From Halomonas llamarensis (lineage in GTDB: Bacteria; Pseudomonadota; Gammaproteobacteria; Pseudomonadales; Halomonadaceae): a stretch of DNA of 36,790 nucleotides. Location: contig NZ_JAMJPJ010000034.1 in NCBI RefSeq assembly GCF_023555005.1, positions 1-36,790 on the forward strand, written 5' to 3'. A model generated the notes under the pieces. It was not told where the DNA came from. It was given only the letters and a program-made list of their open reading frames with translations, and ran no database searches. Position 1 is the first letter of the stretch; each line of letters starts with the position of its first letter. Position numbers and translations under genes: made by a program. Positions 25,171 through 32,911 of the stretch are shown one piece after another.

Positions 25171-26952
25171 TTACGAGCTAACGGCAAAATCGCTTAAGCA
25201 CTGCATACCGGCATCAATCACAGCGCGCTGGGCGCGACCCACGGGCAACCACTGCTTGAGAACGTAATCGGCGCTGACGAGTTTTTGGGTATAAAAAGGA
25301 TCGTTCGCGCCGTTATCGATTGCCGCCTGCGCTTTTAGCGCGGCTTCGCCCATTTGCCAAGCGCAGAGCACGTGTCCAGCCAAGTTCAGAAACGGCGTGG
25401 CATAGGCTTGAACAGCATCTGGACCGAGCTCTTGACCTTGCCCCAACACCACGGCCATCGCGGCGTGCAGATCGTCGCTGCCAGCGGCAAGCGCTTCCCC
25501 TAGGCCAGCAAAACGCGGATGGGCTTTAAGCTTATCGGCCGTAGCATTCACGTCGTCAATAAGCGTTGTCATGGCCTCGCCACCGTCGCGCTGTAATTTG
25601 CGACCAGCAAGATCCAGCGCTTGAATGCCGTTGGTGCCTTCGTAGATCGGGGCGATACGGGCATCGCGCAGTAACTGTGCAGCGCCGGTCTCTTCCACGT
25701 ACCCCATGCCTCCGTGAACCTGAATCCCTATCGAGGCAATTTCCACCGCCTGATCGGTGGAAAAGCTTTTGATGACAGGAATCAACAGATCGGCACGCGC
25801 CTGAGCCTGGCCGCGCACCTCGTCTGATTCGCCGTGGCGGGCGGTATCCATCTCGGCGGCGCATGTTAGCGCTAAGGCGCGCAGCGAGTCGGTACGCGCA
25901 CGCATGGAAAGCAGCATCCGACGCACATCCAAGTGGTCGCTGATCGTGCAATCGGCTTTCCCCGAGCGCGGGCTGCGCCCCTGGGTTCGGTCTAATGCGT
26001 AAGCAAACGCGTGCTGGCAAGCGCGCTCAGCCACGCCGATGCCCTGAACGCCGACTTTGTGGCGAGCTTCGTTCATCATGGTGAACATATGGTTGAGCCC
26101 GCGTCCTTCTTCGCCGATGAGATAGCCAATCGCGCCCTCTTTTTCGCCGAAACTCAGGGTACACGTGGGAGAGCCGTGAATACCCAGCTTGTGCTCGATG
26201 GAGGCACACGTCACGTCGTTGCGCTCACCCAATGAACCATCGTCGTTGACCAAGAATTTAGGCACCAAAAACAGCGAGATACCGCGATTGCCTTCGGGCG
26301 CATCGGGTTTACGTGCCAGTACCAAGTGAATAATGTTTTCAGCAGCGTCGTGTTCGCCCCAGGTGATATAAATCTTCTGCCCGCTAATGCGGTAGTGATC
26401 GTCTTCGGGGGTCGCTTTAGTGCGAACTTTAGATAGATCCGAGCCCGCCTGGGGTTCGGTAAGGTTCATGGTGCCCGTCCAAGTGCCTTCGACCAGCTTG
26501 GGCAAATAGCGGTCTTTTTGTGCCTCGCTGCCGTGGTGGGCCAGCGCCTCAATGGCACCGGCGGTCAACATCGGGCACAACCCAAGAGCCATGTTGGCAC
26601 CGTGGAGCATTTCTTGCACCGAACTTGCCACGACCTCCGGCAGGTTTTGCCCGCCAAGCGCCTCAGAAACACCGATGCCATTCCAACCGCCCTCGGCATA
26701 GGCTTGGTAAGCCTCGGCAAAACCAGTCGCCGTCGTAATGCTGCCGTCGTTGTTGCGCGTTGTGCCCTTTTTATCGCCTACGTCGTTGAGTGGCGCCCAA
26801 ACATCGTTGGCCAATTTGGCCGCTTCTTCCAACACAGCGTCGATCAAATCAGGCGACGCATCTTCAAAAACAGGAAGCTTTAGTGAGCGGTGTTCTAGTT
26901 GCTCTTCTAATACAAAGCGTAGATCACGCACAGGGGCGGCGTAGTAGTTCAT
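25171..26952 (-). CDS. Acyl-CoA dehydrogenase with C-terminal extension (DmdC/AcdH-like)
   Basis: 593 residues, longer than ordinary acyl-CoA dehydrogenases (about 380). The FAD-binding and substrate segments are MNLTEPQAGSDLSKVRTKAT (162-181), the middle beta domain, RGLNHMFTMMNEARH, VHGGMGYVEETGAAQLLRDA and IAPIYEGTNGIQALDLAGRK with catalytic Glu438. The last 140 residues are the helical extension found in the large AcdH/DmdC subgroup. It is the first gene of the catabolic cluster and has a GAGG ribosome binding site. With a ligase and a hydratase it resembles the MMPA branch of DMSP breakdown, but generic fatty-acid oxidation is equally possible. Confidence 0.92.
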   Translation of the reverse strand: MNYYAAPVRDLRFVLEEQLEHRSLKLPVFEDASPDLIDAVLEEAAKLANDVWAPLNDVGDKKGTTRNNDGSITTATGFAEAYQAYAEGGWNGIGVSEALGGQNLPEVVASSVQEMLHGANMALGLCPMLTAGAIEALAHHGSEAQKDRYLPKLVEGTWTGTMNLTEPQAGSDLSKVRTKATPEDDHYRISGQKIYITWGEHDAAENIIHLVLARKPDAPEGNRGISLFLVPKFLVNDDGSLGERNDVTCASIEHKLGIHGSPTCTLSFGEKEGAIGYLIGEEGRGLNHMFTMMNEARHKVGVQGIGVAERACQHAFAYALDRTQGRSPRSGKADCTISDHLDVRRMLLSMRARTDSLRALALTCAAEMDTARHGESDEVRGQAQARADLLIPVIKSFSTDQAVEIASIGIQVHGGMGYVEETGAAQLLRDARIAPIYEGTNGIQALDLAGRKLQRDGGEAMTTLIDDVNATADKLKAHPRFAGLGEALAAGSDDLHAAMAVVLGQGQELGPDAVQAYATPFLNLAGHVLCAWQMGEAALKAQAAIDNGANDPFYTQKLVSADYVLKQWLPVGRAQRAVIDAGMQCLSDFAVSS

Positions 26953-27093
26953 GCAAGGCCTCGATTGGGAGAATGATGATAGAAATCATTGTGAAATTAA
27001 GGAATTATCTATTCATGATAGTAGTTTCCCTACATCTCGCACACCATTCACCTAAAGTTTAACCCTAGTGTCGCCACCGGTTTACCGCTTGGC

Positions 27094-27252
27094 TTAGCGC
27101 GAAGGCTTAGGTCTTCTTCTTGTCATCGTCGCCGACTCCCCCGCCGAATCCAAGCGCACGGTGATTAGTGTGGAAAGAAAGCCATTCCCGATCCCGAGAA
27201 TAAATAACCCCAGCAGGGGCGCCAGCGCTATGGCGAACATTTGGCGAGACAT
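27094..27252 (-). pseudogene. Truncated MFS transporter (N-terminus only)
   Basis: From ATG 27252, with an AGAGGT ribosome binding site, about 40 residues read as the first membrane helix of a major facilitator transporter: MSRQMFAIALAPLLGLFILG, then IGNGFLSTLITVRLDSAGE. The frame then runs into unrelated residues (TRRRPKPSR) and stops. The remaining roughly 350 codons expected for the family are absent; the acyl-CoA dehydrogenase gene starts just beyond. It is a deletion remnant adjoining the IS1380-like remnant, 75 bp away. Confidence 0.6.
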
Positions 27253-27326
27253 GGCGACCTCTTGCCGACAGAGGGATAAGCGCTTTCGAATAAAAGCGGC
27301 GCGCAATTATTACCGCCACCATCGGG

Positions 27327-27451
27327 ATGGTTCGGACAGTTTTAAAGAAAGCCTGATGCTCAGATAATAGGGTCTCTGACAACACCACGACCCGAGCACA
27401 GGCTTTCATGGAAATAGTCAATACGGTCTTGCAGCAGATGTCCAGCCTTAA
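27327..27451 (-). repeat. Left copy of the 125-bp direct repeat (IS 3' end)
   Basis: This stretch is identical to 36666-36790 at 121 of 125 positions and in the same orientation. Similarity stops abruptly at the ATGGTTCGGACAG edge: the bases beyond it (ATCGGG here, ACCTCA in the other copy) are unrelated. That marks this edge as the end of the mobile element. Confidence 0.85.
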
Positions 27452-28192
27452 CAAGCCGTGAAGCTGGCACTTTCCCTATCGTCGCCAGTGAGCAATTTTT
27501 GATCACGCGCGCTTCATATATGGGAGGCATGGGTTCGTTTCCATCGGAAATGTCCGAGCTGCGTGAGCCTAATCCCCCGATTCCCCTCACGTTTCGACCT
27601 TCCAGACACGGGCATTCCTGCGACCGGTGATCGCCACTCGCAGATTGCCTGGGGATAGTCTCCGACCAGCAATTTGACGATATAGTCGAGCTTTCGACCG
27701 TCTTCGGCAAACGCCTGGCGTTGCTGCTCGACCACCGCCAGATGGGCCTTGCTGTCGAAGCCGCTGTTTTGTTGCTGTTGTTCATGACGAAGGTATCAAT
27801 GTCCAGGCAGACATGCCCCTTTTCGGCGGTGATGGGTACCTCGGCCAGCAACAGCAGGGTCGTGGACCACGCCGCGGTGCGCGCCTGTAGATCGTTGACA
27901 GCGAGCTTCTCCAGTCGTTGGCGCAACATGGCGGTGCTCGCTTTTGTAAGGTCAGCAGCTGCTGAAAGGGCTTGTCACGGCGGAAATCCCCGATGGCATC
28001 ATAGTCTTTCATGCCCAGGCACAGCAGCCCTAGGTGGTTCTTGATCACGTCACTGGTGCGCATGCCAAGCGTGGTGGGGAAACGGCCGTCGATACTATCG
28101 ACGGCGGCGATTTCAAGGCACTAGCCGATGATAGACAGCCCCACATGGCGGGTGAGGGTACGGCAACTGGCGCGGAATTTAATATTGGGCAT
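27327..28192 (-). mobile_element. Decayed IS1380-type insertion sequence (transposase remnant)
   Basis: Pieces of one transposase are read in order on the minus strand: MPNIKFRASC from ATG 28192, an in-frame TAG at 28121-28123, RTSDVIKNHLGLLCLGMKDY with AIGDFRRDKPFQQLL (the IS1380 N-terminal pattern), a frameshift near 27950, LRQRLEKLAV, CLDIDTFVMNNSN, then a jump to GFDSKAHLAVVEQQ and KLDYIVKLL, and finally a C-terminal piece (27451-27327). IS1380 transposases are normally about 430-480 residues, but only about 860 bp remain. The segment between the first DID motif and GFDS appears deleted near 27765-27785. It is non-functional on its own. Terminal inverted repeats could not be identified at the idi-side end. 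Confidence 0.75.
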
Positions 28193-28289
28193 GAGAACGG
28201 TTTGAGTGAAGGATGTTAACGGCTATTTTACCATTAATATCAGTGTCTTATAATACTATCGCAGTGTCACTCTCACGGATTCAGGAATC

Positions 28290-28889
28290 TCAGATGGCTT
28301 CTACCTGGTGCCAGAACTGACGGCGCAGTTGAGGCCACTCAAGCTTTAGCCATGGCGTGTAATGTTGCGCATTCACGTCCAACTCGTTATCCAATGCTTC
28401 CGGTGCCACATACCGCCAGTCGGCGACTTCGTTGTCATTGAAAGTAGCCGGAGCATCCGAACGGGCAATATATACCGAGCACAATTCATGTTCGGCGCCT
28501 ACCTCGCCGTAACGGGCGTGATAACGAAACCGATAGAGAAAAGTCGGAACCAACTCCAGAGAAAGCTCTTCCCATAAACGCCGACGGGTCGCTGAAGCCT
28601 CCTCCTCACCTCTGCGTGGATGACTGCAGCAACTGTTCGACCAGTAAAGCGGCCAGAGAGGTTTTTGCGAGCTGCGTTGTTGCAGCAAAAGTTCGTTGTG
28701 CTTGTTAAACACAAACACCGAAAATGCGCGGTGCAATTGCCCTTCCCCCTGATGACAATCCCACTTGGAGGCATAACCACGTATCTGGTTGTGCTCATCC
28801 ACCAGCACAAGCGGCTCGTCATCAAAAGAGACAGTTTTCGCAAAGCGCGGGCTATCTGCATAACTTTTTTGATCTTCACGATCTGACAT
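28290..28889 (-). CDS. idi: Isopentenyl-diphosphate delta-isomerase, type I
   Basis: 199 residues from ATG 28889 (a GTG codon lies immediately upstream; GGGAAG ribosome binding site). Nudix-fold IDI1 motifs are SNSCCSHPRRGE (84-95) with catalytic Cys87, the metal-binding RRRLWEELSLE (102-112), and EHE (133-135) containing the second catalytic acid. It interconverts IPP and DMAPP, raising DMAPP supply for GGPP synthesis. It is transcribed divergently from the rhodopsin operon across a 396-bp AT-rich region; idi is a common member of rhodopsin/carotenoid cassettes. It lies between the IS remnant and the rhodopsin gene. Confidence 0.95.
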   Translation of the reverse strand: MSDREDQKSYADSPRFAKTVSFDDEPLVLVDEHNQIRGYASKWDCHQGEGQLHRAFSVFVFNKHNELLLQQRSSQKPLWPLYWSNSCCSHPRRGEEEASATRRRLWEELSLELVPTFLYRFRYHARYGEVGAEHELCSVYIARSDAPATFNDNEVADWRYVAPEALDNELDVNAQHYTPWLKLEWPQLRRQFWHQVEAI

Positions 28890-29285
28890 CACTACTTCCC
28901 AGGCTTAGCTCCCTAAATGAGCAAGATCGTAGATTTTTATCATCATTTCAAGCATATAAGCAGACAAAGCCCACTCTTGGCAATAAAAAACCTTGTACCC
29001 GGCATAACAAACAATTTATTAGTAAATTCTTAAATATACGTTAGTATATTTTTGGATAGTTTTTGTACAATATTCTTGCGGCGGAGTTTCCTGTGACCTA
29101 GCCTAATTAACGTTATTCAATAATTGGCTCATGAATAACCCTTGTGAAAGGCAACCTGTCGGCAGCACACCGTGTGCCTGTACTTACTGGTTTGATCAAG
29201 CACATTTTCCGATAAGTGCGCGAGCAGGTCAGAAGCAAGTATACGGTGACTGCTTGCACCATCTAACGCCGCTGGAGAACAACTC
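28890..29285. promoter_or_regulatory. AT-rich divergent promoter region of idi and the rhodopsin operon
   Basis: 396 bases with no convincing gene. It contains a hyphenated palindrome AAATATAC-GTTA-GTATATTT (29032-29051), a TACAAT hexamer (29066-29071) inside TTGTACAA that could be a -10 box, and a long leader of about 210 bases with hairpins: GCCTAATTA/TAATTGGC (29101-29128), GCACAC/GTGTGC (29165-29177) and GCAAG/CTTGC (29235-29257). The rhodopsin ribosome binding site GGAGA is at the end. A 75-codon frame from ATG 29131 overlaps the rhodopsin start out of frame, lacks a ribosome binding site and is not believed. Confidence 0.5.
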
Positions 29286-30116
29286 ATGGAACTTGAAGCT
29301 TTATCCTTGGGACAGTATTCATTTGTTCAGAATGGCTATTCGTTTGGCTTTGCCGTGATGGCAGCCGCTACGCTGTTTTTCTGGTTAATGAAGTCTGAAA
29401 TTGCCCCTGCCTATCGCTTAGCCGTTACTATCACGGGCTTGGTAACCGCAGTGGCGGCTTATCACTATCTGCAGATTATGCTGTCGTGGAATGCTGCTGT
29501 TGACATAACGTCAGGCGAGGTTATTGCAACCGGCAAGCCCTTTAACCAGGCTTATCGCTACGTAGATTGGTTATTGACCGTTCCCCTTCTGCTCGTTGAG
29601 CTGATTCTGGTCATGCGCCTGTCGAAAGCTGACACCATCAAAAAATCGACTGTGCTGGGTGGTGCCGCGGCCTTGATGATTATCCTGGGTTACCCGGGTG
29701 AAGTATCAAGTGTCGGTGGTTTGCGCTTTGTCTTCTGGGTACTGTCGATGATTCCGTTCGTCTTTATCGTCTATCAGCTGGTGGTTGGCTTAAAAGAGTC
29801 GATTTCCAAGCAGCCGAAAAGCGTTCAGAACCTGGTGCAGATTTCAATCTACCTGGTCATCGGTTCTTGGTTATTCTACCCGATCGTCTACCTCTTCCCG
29901 CTGGTGGGCCTGACCGGTGGTGCAGCCATCGCAGCTGTTGAAATTGGTTACACCGTCGCCGACATCGTCGCCAAAGCCGTCTTCGGGGTATTCATCTTCT
30001 TTATTGCGATGCGCAAGTCGCAGGCCGAAAGTGAAGAAGCCAACAGCGAAACCGCTGTTGCCACACCGGCAGACGAAAATAGCGTCGAAGGTGAAGAGAC
30101 ATCGAAATTCTCGTAA
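29286..30116 (+). CDS. Proton-pumping rhodopsin (proteorhodopsin/xanthorhodopsin-like)
   Basis: 276 residues with seven membrane helices, covering about residues 12-243. Helix C reads RYVDWLLTVPLLLVE: primary acceptor D94, T98 and donor E105, the DTE triad of outward proton pumps. H60 in AAYHYLQIM corresponds to the proteorhodopsin His75 that partners the acceptor. Retinal binds K230 in YTVADIVAKAVFG, with counterion D226. L102 is at the spectral tuning site (Leu in green-, Gln in blue-absorbing forms), so green absorption is predicted. W151 in FVFWVLSMIPF occupies the position of the antenna-admitting Gly156 of xanthorhodopsin. No long signal peptide; the tail after 244 is acidic and hydrophilic. 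It is the first gene of the retinal operon, and light-driven H+ export is expected. Confidence 0.96.
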   Translation: MELEALSLGQYSFVQNGYSFGFAVMAAATLFFWLMKSEIAPAYRLAVTITGLVTAVAAYHYLQIMLSWNAAVDITSGEVIATGKPFNQAYRYVDWLLTVPLLLVELILVMRLSKADTIKKSTVLGGAAALMIILGYPGEVSSVGGLRFVFWVLSMIPFVFIVYQLVVGLKESISKQPKSVQNLVQISIYLVIGSWLFYPIVYLFPLVGLTGGAAIAAVEIGYTVADIVAKAVFGVFIFFIAMRKSQAESEEANSETAVATPADENSVEGEETSKFS

Positions 30117-30179
30117 ATCTCGACCGTCCATTGTAGGAGTTTTCTGGCCAGGGAAGGCCACGAGCAAAAGGATGTTGGT

Positions 30180-31316
30180 ATGGCCACTGCAACTTGCAAT
30201 CAAAATGTCACTTTCAATGACATGGGTGATACAGGCACCTCGGTATACCGGTCTTGCCGTGCCCATGCCATTGAAAGTGTCAATGACGACGCTAATAACG
30301 ACAGTACTGTACCTGCTCGAACAGCGTGTGAAAGTGCTCAAAGCGACGATGATATCGCTCGCCAATTGGCGCAGGTTAATACTTTGATGCGCAAAAGCCT
30401 CAATGCACCTGCCGATTGGCCCGCTACCGCTGCTAGTCTTTATCATCTCTCAACCCGAGGTAACCAGCTGCGCGCCCGCCTGGCACTGCTGAGCGGTGCC
30501 GCTTATGGCGCTCCTTCGCAACATTGCATTGCGGCAGCAGCAGCCTCGGAACTAATTCACAACGCATCTCTTGTGCATGATGATCTGTGCGATGGCGATG
30601 TGCAGCGCCGCGGCCAGCCTTCCGTGTGGCGGCGCGATAATCCCAATGTAGCGCTATGTAGCGGTGATTTGCTGTTAACCGCCGCCTTTCAGGCGGCCAT
30701 GCAAAGTGATACACCGGCTCATTGTCTCGCGCTTTTGCAGCTGCTGACGGACCGAACCAGCCGGGTTATTGCTGGCCAAAGCATTGAAGTGGCGGATACA
30801 GCTCGCCCTGACCAGCAATCTGCCATCAGCTCGGTAGACAATCATTCGCCGCTTGCTCCGGTCAGGCGTATTAGTCTTGGCGCTTACCTTGAAGCCACAC
30901 TGGCCAAAACGGCCCCATTCATTGCCCTGCCTCTGGAGGCCGGCGCCCTGGGTGGCCGCCTGAGTAACGACCAACACCGCCATATTCGTTGCTTTGCCGA
31001 AGCGGTCGGATTGGCTTACCAGATCATTGATGACCTGGATGACGTTGACCTGAGCGCAGCGAGTCGCTGTCAGCCACAAACCTTTCATGCTTACCACGCC
31101 TGGCCACAGCACTGGCCGTTTTTCACCCGTCGGCTGCCTGACCCTGCCTGGCACACGCTGCAGCGCTGCATTTGCCATGCGTCTGCGGCACTAACACGTG
31201 CGGAAAATCTAGTAAGTCATTTTCCTGAGCAATTGGGCGCTGCCCTGTTGCCCATCCTGACCAGATTACGTGACCAGCTTCAAGCACATCGCCAGACAAT
31301 GTCACCCTCATATTAG
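30180..31316 (+). CDS. crtE: Geranylgeranyl diphosphate synthase CrtE
   Basis: 378 residues. Polyprenyl synthase motifs are the first aspartate-rich site DDLCD (134-138) in SLVHDDLCDGDVQRRG, KTAPFIALPLEAGA (243-256) and the second site YQIIDDLDD (280-288). It condenses IPP units to C20 GGPP. Two oddities. The first motif is about 50-60 residues further from the N-terminus than in ordinary CrtE (about 300 residues), so there is an N-terminal extension with low-complexity Asp/Asn content. The IPP-binding GKxxR segment reads RGNQLRAR, with Asn in place of the usual Lys. ATG 30180 is supported by AAGGA seven bases upstream. It lies 63 bp downstream of the rhodopsin gene. Confidence 0.9.
   Translation: MATATCNQNVTFNDMGDTGTSVYRSCRAHAIESVNDDANNDSTVPARTACESAQSDDDIARQLAQVNTLMRKSLNAPADWPATAASLYHLSTRGNQLRARLALLSGAAYGAPSQHCIAAAAASELIHNASLVHDDLCDGDVQRRGQPSVWRRDNPNVALCSGDLLLTAAFQAAMQSDTPAHCLALLQLLTDRTSRVIAGQSIEVADTARPDQQSAISSVDNHSPLAPVRRISLGAYLEATLAKTAPFIALPLEAGALGGRLSNDQHRHIRCFAEAVGLAYQIIDDLDDVDLSAASRCQPQTFHAYHAWPQHWPFFTRRLPDPAWHTLQRCICHASAALTRAENLVSHFPEQLGAALLPILTRLRDQLQAHRQTMSPSY
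30209..30279. repeat. Long inverted repeat at the start of crtE
   Basis: CACTTTCAATGACATGGG (30209-30226) and CCCATGCCATTGAAAGTG (30262-30279) are inverted copies matching at 17 of 18 positions. Between them sits a perfect palindrome CGGTATACCG (30241-30250) bracketed by GGCA/TGCC. The whole can fold as one large hairpin in the mRNA within codons 10-34 of crtE. It could slow translation or stabilise the upstream rhodopsin message. Confidence 0.75.
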
Positions 31317-31333
31317 CCGAAGGAATCGCTCCG

Positions 31334-32911
31334 ATGACTGCTATCGCGCCTCTTGAGTCTCAGGATTGTGTCTCTCATCCTCCCCATAAACGCCGTCGCG
31401 CGGTGGTGATTGGATCAGGCTTTGGTGGCCTGGCGGTAGCGTTACGGTTACTGTCTGACGGTTGGCAAGTCGAGCTGCTTGAGCGGCATAGCGACCTCGG
31501 TGGCCGGGCTCGCGTTTTTCATCTTGAGGGGGTGGCTTTTGATGCAGGCCCAACCGTGATCACCGCCCCCTTTCTGTTTGAAGCGTTGTTCGAGCGCTTC
31601 GGTGAACGTCTTGACGATCACGTAACGCTCTTACCGGTCGAGCCTTTCTATCGCATGGATTACGCCGATGGCAGCTACTTTGATTATAAAAGCAGCATTG
31701 ACGACACCATGATGGAAATCGAACGTCTGGCGCCGGGAACCAGTCACCGCTATACCGACTTCCTTGCCGCCACCGAAAAAATGTACCAACGCGGCTTCGT
31801 GGATCTAGCCGAACAGCCTTTTACCCGGGTCGGCGATATGCTCAAGGTACTGCCCGACCTGGTACGCTTGCGAGCCGATAGAAGCCTCTATACGTTTGTG
31901 TCGGATTTTTTTGATGATGAGCGCCTGCGGCGGGCTTTTTCTGTGCCATCGCTGTTGGTGGGCGGCCATCCCTTCCGCACATCGTCCTTGTACGGCTTGA
32001 TCCATGCGCTCGAGCGGCGTGGCGGCGTCTGGTTTCCCAAAGGGGGCACCGGGGCACTGGTCAGCGCTCTAGCGGAACTGTTTCAACGCCATGGTGGCGT
32101 TATCCACTGCCATCAGCAGGTGACAAGCCTGCAGGTAAACAAAAAAGAAGTCACAGGGGTTGAGGTCAGCGGCGGACAGCACTACCCAGCGGATATCGTA
32201 GTCAGCAACGTCGACCCACTGCACGTTTATGAAAACTGGCTGCCCATGCCCGCCTGGGGCAAACTGCTCAACGGCTTTCGGCGCAGAATGAAACAGTCCA
32301 TGGGCCTATTGGTTGTCTATTTTGTGACCAGGCGCCGCTACACCGAGCTTGAGCATCACACCATCGTTTTTGGAGACACGTTCCAGAAAATTCTTGACCG
32401 CATCTTTGATGATTTCGAAATACCCGAAGATCTGAGCCTTTATCTGCACCGGCCAAGCGCAACAGACCCGGACATGGCGCCGGAAAACGGCGATGCCTTT
32501 TACGTGCTGGCCCCAGTACCTAACCTGAAAGGCCAGCAGGACTGGGCGACTCTAGAGCCTCAGCTGACCCAGAGCATTCTGACAACACTCCAGCAACGCC
32601 TGATGCCAGACCTGTTTGAGCAACTGGGGGCAACGTATACCGTTTCGCCGCGCTATTTTCACAGTGAGCTTTCCAGCCCGTTCGGCAGCGGTTTTTCCAT
32701 TGCTCCAACCCTGACCCAGTCAGCCGGCTTTCGTTACCACAACCGCTCGCCGCATTATCAAAACCTTTACTTCGTAGGGGCTGGCACTCACCCCGGCGCC
32801 GGGGTGCCCGGCGTGGTGTCCTCTGCCGGGGTGGTAGAAAGGCTGGTAAGAAAAGCCCACCCGGTTACTCGCCCGCAAGATACACCGACTCAGGACGAGA
32901 CCCCGGCATGA
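31334..32911 (+). CDS. crtI: Phytoene desaturase CrtI
   Basis: 525 residues. The N-terminal FAD-binding motif RRRAVVIGSGFGGLAVALRL (20-39) and acidic strand end ELLERHSDLGGRARVF are typical, followed by FDAGPTVITAPFLFE. The C-terminal FAD signature is NLYFVGAGTHPGAGVPGVVS (about 482-501). It carries out four desaturations of phytoene to lycopene with FAD at the membrane. The ATG follows GAAGGA and lies 17 bp after the crtE stop. The last four bases overlap the crtB start (ATGA). Confidence 0.96.
   Translation: MTAIAPLESQDCVSHPPHKRRRAVVIGSGFGGLAVALRLLSDGWQVELLERHSDLGGRARVFHLEGVAFDAGPTVITAPFLFEALFERFGERLDDHVTLLPVEPFYRMDYADGSYFDYKSSIDDTMMEIERLAPGTSHRYTDFLAATEKMYQRGFVDLAEQPFTRVGDMLKVLPDLVRLRADRSLYTFVSDFFDDERLRRAFSVPSLLVGGHPFRTSSLYGLIHALERRGGVWFPKGGTGALVSALAELFQRHGGVIHCHQQVTSLQVNKKEVTGVEVSGGQHYPADIVVSNVDPLHVYENWLPMPAWGKLLNGFRRRMKQSMGLLVVYFVTRRRYTELEHHTIVFGDTFQKILDRIFDDFEIPEDLSLYLHRPSATDPDMAPENGDAFYVLAPVPNLKGQQDWATLEPQLTQSILTTLQQRLMPDLFEQLGATYTVSPRYFHSELSSPFGSGFSIAPTLTQSAGFRYHNRSPHYQNLYFVGAGTHPGAGVPGVVSSAGVVERLVRKAHPVTRPQDTPTQDETPA

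Noticed and set aside
27107..27454. Continuous minus-strand frame joining the IS end to sequence beyond it as one protein
   Set aside because: It reads through the IS boundary and runs out of frame with the MFS remnant; it is a chance fusion frame.
28890..29285. Binding site for a B12-dependent light regulator (LitR/CarH) based on TTGTACAA
   Set aside because: The palindrome is short, I cannot recall the consensus with certainty, and no such regulator gene is in the window.
29131..29358. 75-codon frame in the rhodopsin leader as a regulatory upstream gene
   Set aside because: It has no ribosome binding site, overlaps the rhodopsin start out of frame, and its second half is only the rhodopsin coding sequence read in another frame.
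29286..30116. Xanthorhodopsin-type carotenoid antenna binding
   Set aside because: The key position is Trp151, not Gly, and no gene for a hydroxylated or keto-carotenoid is in the cluster.
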